NCBI GenBank assembly: GCA_031274115.1
Contig: JAISQP010000025.1
Span: 1 to 9,685 of the forward strand
Direction of reading: 5' to 3'
DNA length: 9,685 nucleotides
DNA from: Synergistaceae bacterium
Lineage (GTDB): Bacteria > Synergistota > Synergistia > Synergistales > Synergistaceae
Shown here: one piece after another, positions 7,408-9,685 of the stretch
Numbering within the stretch: the stretch's first letter is position 1
Layout of the letters: the number at the start of each line of letters is the position of its first letter
Notes under the pieces: generated by a model
The model's database searches: none
What the model was told of the DNA's origin: nothing
Seen by the model: only the letters and a program-made list of their open reading frames with translations
Program-made: the position numbers and the translations under genes

Positions 7408-7415
7408 AACAGGCC

Positions 7416-8759
7416 ATGAATTTACCGACGTTTAAAGGCGGGGTACATCCGCCCGATGGAAAGGCGTTGACGGAGAGCAAGGAGATAGAGTTCCACAAGC
7501 CTACGGGTGAGCTGGTTTACCCTATGTCCCAGCATCTGGGCGTTCCCTGTTCGCCCGTTGTCAAGAAGGGCGACAGGGTGTTGGTTGGGACGAAGCTGGG
7601 CGACTCCGACGCGTTCGTGTCGTCGCCTGTTCTATCGAGCGTGTCCGGCGCGGTGAAGGAAATTGGGCCGCGGATGACGATATCGGGCGCGTTCGAACAA
7701 TGCGTCGTGGTGGAGAGCGACGGAGAGTTTCAGCACAGCGCCGATCTTCTCCCGCACAGCGACTTCGAGTCCCTGGATCCGAAGGAGTGTCTGAGGATAA
7801 TCAGGGACGCCGGGATCGTCGGGATGGGAGGCGCGACCTTCCCGACCCACGTAAAACTCTCCCCGCCGCCGGACAGGAAGATCAGGTGGCTCATAGTGAA
7901 CGGGGCCGAGTGCGAGCCCTTCCTGAACTGCGACAACAGGCTCATGCTAGAGCACCCGGAGCCCATAATCGGCGGGCTGGAAATATGCATGAAACTCTTC
8001 CCGGAGGCCGAGGGGATTATAGCGATAGAGAACAACAAACCCGAGAGCATCAGGAGGATGGAGGGAGAGCTCTCCGAACACAGCGGCAATATCCGGGTCG
8101 CCCCGCATGAGGTGAAATATCCCCAGGGCGCCGAGAAGATGCTCATATACTCCGTGACGGGTCAGGAGATACCGCCGGGAGCTCTGCCGGCGGACGTCGG
8201 GTGCATAGTGCTCAACGTGAGCACGCTTGCCAGTATATGGCAAGCCGTGGTGAACGGTATTCCTCTCGTCGAGAGAATTGTCTCCGTGACGGGCGACGTG
8301 ATAAAGGACCCGAAGAATATCTCCGCTCCGATAGGCGTCTCGGTGAGGGAGCTGATAGACGCGGCCGGAGGTTTCACGGAGGAACCGGCGAAGGTTCTCT
8401 CCGGGGGGCCGATGATGGGTATATCGATGCGGTCCATCGACGTGCCGACGGTGAAGGGGACGTCGGGAATACTGGCGCTCTCGGCGCGTTCCGCTTACTG
8501 TCCGCCGGAGTCGAACTGCATACGCTGCGGCAGGTGCATAGCGTCCTGCCCGATGAAACTGGTTCCGACAGAGCTCGACAAGCTGGTTCGCCTCAGGGAG
8601 TACGCTGGGTTCGAAAAAACCGGCGGGATGAACTGCATCGAGTGCGGCTGCTGTACATACGCCTGTCCGTCCTACCGGCATCTCACGCAGAGCTGCCGCG
8701 ACGGAAAAGCCGGAGTGACCGCGGCGCGCAAAAAAGCACAGGCGCAGAAGAAGGGGTGA
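7416..8759 (+). CDS. rnfC: Rnf electron-transport complex subunit C (447 aa)
   Basis: RnfC is the peripheral, cytoplasmic-face NAD(H)-interacting subunit of the Rnf complex, which couples reduced ferredoxin oxidation by NAD+ to Na+ or H+ export. The start FKGGVHPPDGKALTESKEIE is typical of RnfC. A NuoF-like nucleotide/flavin region includes GMGGATFPTHVKL (136-148) and NGAECEP (162-168), followed by a soluble-ligand-binding beta-grasp region. Two [4Fe-4S] motifs lie at the C-terminus: Cys368, 371, 374, 378 (NCIRCGRCIASCP) and Cys407, 410, 413, 417 (NCIECGCCTYACP). An extra Cys412 lies inside the second. The protein ends soon after in a Lys/Ala-rich tail and lacks the long Ala/Lys repeat extension of E. 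coli RsxC, as in the compact RnfC of clostridia and Thermotoga. rnfD follows after 7 bases. Confidence 0.95.
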   Translation: MNLPTFKGGVHPPDGKALTESKEIEFHKPTGELVYPMSQHLGVPCSPVVKKGDRVLVGTKLGDSDAFVSSPVLSSVSGAVKEIGPRMTISGAFEQCVVVESDGEFQHSADLLPHSDFESLDPKECLRIIRDAGIVGMGGATFPTHVKLSPPPDRKIRWLIVNGAECEPFLNCDNRLMLEHPEPIIGGLEICMKLFPEAEGIIAIENNKPESIRRMEGELSEHSGNIRVAPHEVKYPQGAEKMLIYSVTGQEIPPGALPADVGCIVLNVSTLASIWQAVVNGIPLVERIVSVTGDVIKDPKNISAPIGVSVRELIDAAGGFTEEPAKVLSGGPMMGISMRSIDVPTVKGTSGILALSARSAYCPPESNCIRCGRCIASCPMKLVPTELDKLVRLREYAGFEKTGGMNCIECGCCTYACPSYRHLTQSCRDGKAGVTAARKKAQAQKKG

Positions 8760-8766
8760 CGTAGGG

Positions 8767-9685
8767 ATGGACAATTTGCTGGTGGTGGCGAGTTCGCCCC
8801 ACATAAGAGCAAAAACGAGTTCGCGGAAGATAATGGGTCTGGTATTGCTGTCGCTTGCGCCAGCCGGCGCGGCCGGTCTGTTTTTTTTCGGGACAAGGGC
8901 GCTTCTCGTCATGGCGGCGTCCGTCGCGGCGTGCGTTGCCGCGGAGGCGATATGGCAGCGATGCACGAAACAGCCCGTTACGGTCTCCGACCTCTCAGCG
9001 GCGCTGACCGGCCTGCTTCTGGCGTATAACCTCCCGCCGTCTATCCCGCTTTGGATGGCCGCCTGCGGGGGCGTCTTCGCGATAATCATAGCCAAGCAGT
9101 TTTTCGGCGGGCTGGGGCAGAACATCGTGAACCCGGCTCTGGCTGGCAGGGCGATGATGCTGATATGCTGGCCGGTGGCGATGACGACGTGGACTCTTCA
9201 CGGAGTGACCGGGCCGACTCCGCTCGCCATAATAAAGAGCGCGGAGAGCGCAGGCAGCCTTCCGTCGCTTCAGAGCGTCTTTCTTGGAGAGATCGGCGGC
9301 TGTATCGGAGAGACTTCGGCGCTCGCGCTGCTCGCCGGAGGCGTTTTACTGATCGCGACTGGCGTGATATCGTGGCGGATCCCGGTTGTCTATATCGCAA
9401 CTGTCGCCGCGGCGTCCGCCGTCTTCGGAAGATCCGCCGGACCCCTCTATGAGGTGCTGGCCGGAGGGCTGATGCTCGGCGCTTTCTTTATGGCGACGGA
9501 CTACGCCACCTCTCCCCTCACGGCGAAGGGGCAGGCGATTTTCGCGTTCGGCTGCGGCCTGATAACGTCGCTTATCCGTTCTTTCGGAGGGTATCCGGAG
9601 GGAGTGTCGTACTCCATCCTTATTATGAACCTGACCGTCCCGCTGATAGACCGCGCGACGGCGCCGAAGCCGTTGGGGGAGGCTG
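8767..9685 (+). CDS. rnfD: Rnf electron-transport complex subunit D, 3' end outside window
   Basis: RnfD is an integral inner-membrane subunit carrying covalently bound FMN and part of the ion-pumping core; it is related to NqrB. The reading frame is open from ATG 8767 to the window end (306 codons), nearly the full family length. Visible features are SSPHIR (9-14), hydrophobic helices at about 24-41, 45-63, 76-88 and 93-109, GGLGQNIVNPALAGRAMM around 114-131, and the C-terminal FMATDYATSPLTAKGQ and LIRSFGGYPEGVSYSILIMNL segments typical of RnfD. The flavin-attachment region reads TGPTPLA, with Thr151 at the position that carries FMN; relatives usually have S/T-G-A-T, so the Pro is unusual. 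The Shine-Dalgarno sequence is probably GAAGGGG at the end of rnfC, about 10 bases upstream. rnfG, E, A and B would be expected beyond the window. Confidence 0.93.
   Translation, partial: MDNLLVVASSPHIRAKTSSRKIMGLVLLSLAPAGAAGLFFFGTRALLVMAASVAACVAAEAIWQRCTKQPVTVSDLSAALTGLLLAYNLPPSIPLWMAACGGVFAIIIAKQFFGGLGQNIVNPALAGRAMMLICWPVAMTTWTLHGVTGPTPLAIIKSAESAGSLPSLQSVFLGEIGGCIGETSALALLAGGVLLIATGVISWRIPVVYIATVAAASAVFGRSAGPLYEVLAGGLMLGAFFMATDYATSPLTAKGQAIFAFGCGLITSLIRSFGGYPEGVSYSILIMNLTVPLIDRATAPKPLGEA

Noticed and set aside
7344..7415. GTG start of rnfC at 7344
   Set aside because: This GTG falls in the -35 box and inverted repeat; the extra 24 residues do not resemble RnfC, and ATG 7416 has a well-placed GGAGG.
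7947..9125. Reverse-strand open frame opposite rnfC/rnfD
   Set aside because: It runs antisense across two well-supported genes and their junction, with no domain or plausible ribosome binding context.
1..9685. Mobile elements, tRNA or rRNA genes
   Set aside because: No transposase, integrase, terminal inverted repeats with target duplications, or tRNA/rRNA-like segments were seen.
585..9685. Functional coupling of the pump to Rnf as a new energised-efflux system
   Set aside because: Rnf may supply ion-motive force used by the pump, but rnfC has its own promoter and a 259-base spacer separates the units, so adjacency alone does not support a joint system.

Overview
The window comes from a diderm (Gram-negative) bacterium: it encodes an outer-membrane efflux channel and a periplasmic adaptor. 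The DNA is GC-rich by eye, yet ATA (Ile) and AGG (Arg) codons are common. An rnf cluster that begins with rnfC under its own promoter, with no rnfB before it, is the C-D-G-E-A-B type of order known from clostridia and other anaerobes rather than the A-B-C-D-G-E order of gammaproteobacteria. These traits together fit a strict anaerobe such as a member of Synergistota, but that placement is inference and other anaerobic diderms remain possible.

Layout, all on the + strand. (1) 1-276: C-terminal end of a response-regulator receiver domain, probably the tail of a hybrid histidine kinase. (2) 277-584: intergenic region with a perfect 8-bp hairpin/palindrome (305-323), a C-rich stretch of unknown nature, and a strong sigma70-type promoter (TTGACA-N18-TATAAT) overlapping a palindrome that closely resembles the E. 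coli AcrR operator. (3) 585-7156: a four-gene RND multidrug-efflux operon: AcrR-like TetR repressor, membrane-fusion adaptor, AcrB/MexB-type RND transporter, TolC/OprM-type outer-membrane channel. The last three genes are packed tightly (3-nt gap, then a 4-nt ATGA overlap). (4) 7157-7415: AT-rich spacer with a possible 40-codon ORF, a hairpin, a CUCCUCCUCC tract, and the rnfC promoter with a perfect 7-bp inverted repeat over its -35 box. (5) 7416-9685: rnfC and most of rnfD, the first two genes of an Rnf ferredoxin:NAD+ oxidoreductase operon that runs off the window.

How the genes work together: the repressor probably sits on the promoter in front of its own gene and controls the entire pump operon until a ligand releases it. 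Transporter, adaptor and channel would form a tripartite pump spanning both membranes and driven by the proton-motive force. The Rnf complex couples ferredoxin-NAD electron transfer to Na+ or H+ translocation, but it has its own promoter and is probably an independent unit.

I see no unknown multi-gene system here; the gene families are familiar. The most interesting signals are regulatory: the AcrR-type operator inside a near-perfect promoter of a repressor-first operon, the inverted repeat in the rnfC promoter, the pump-rnf junction with its small ORF and anti-Shine-Dalgarno tract, and an altered flavinylation motif in RnfD.
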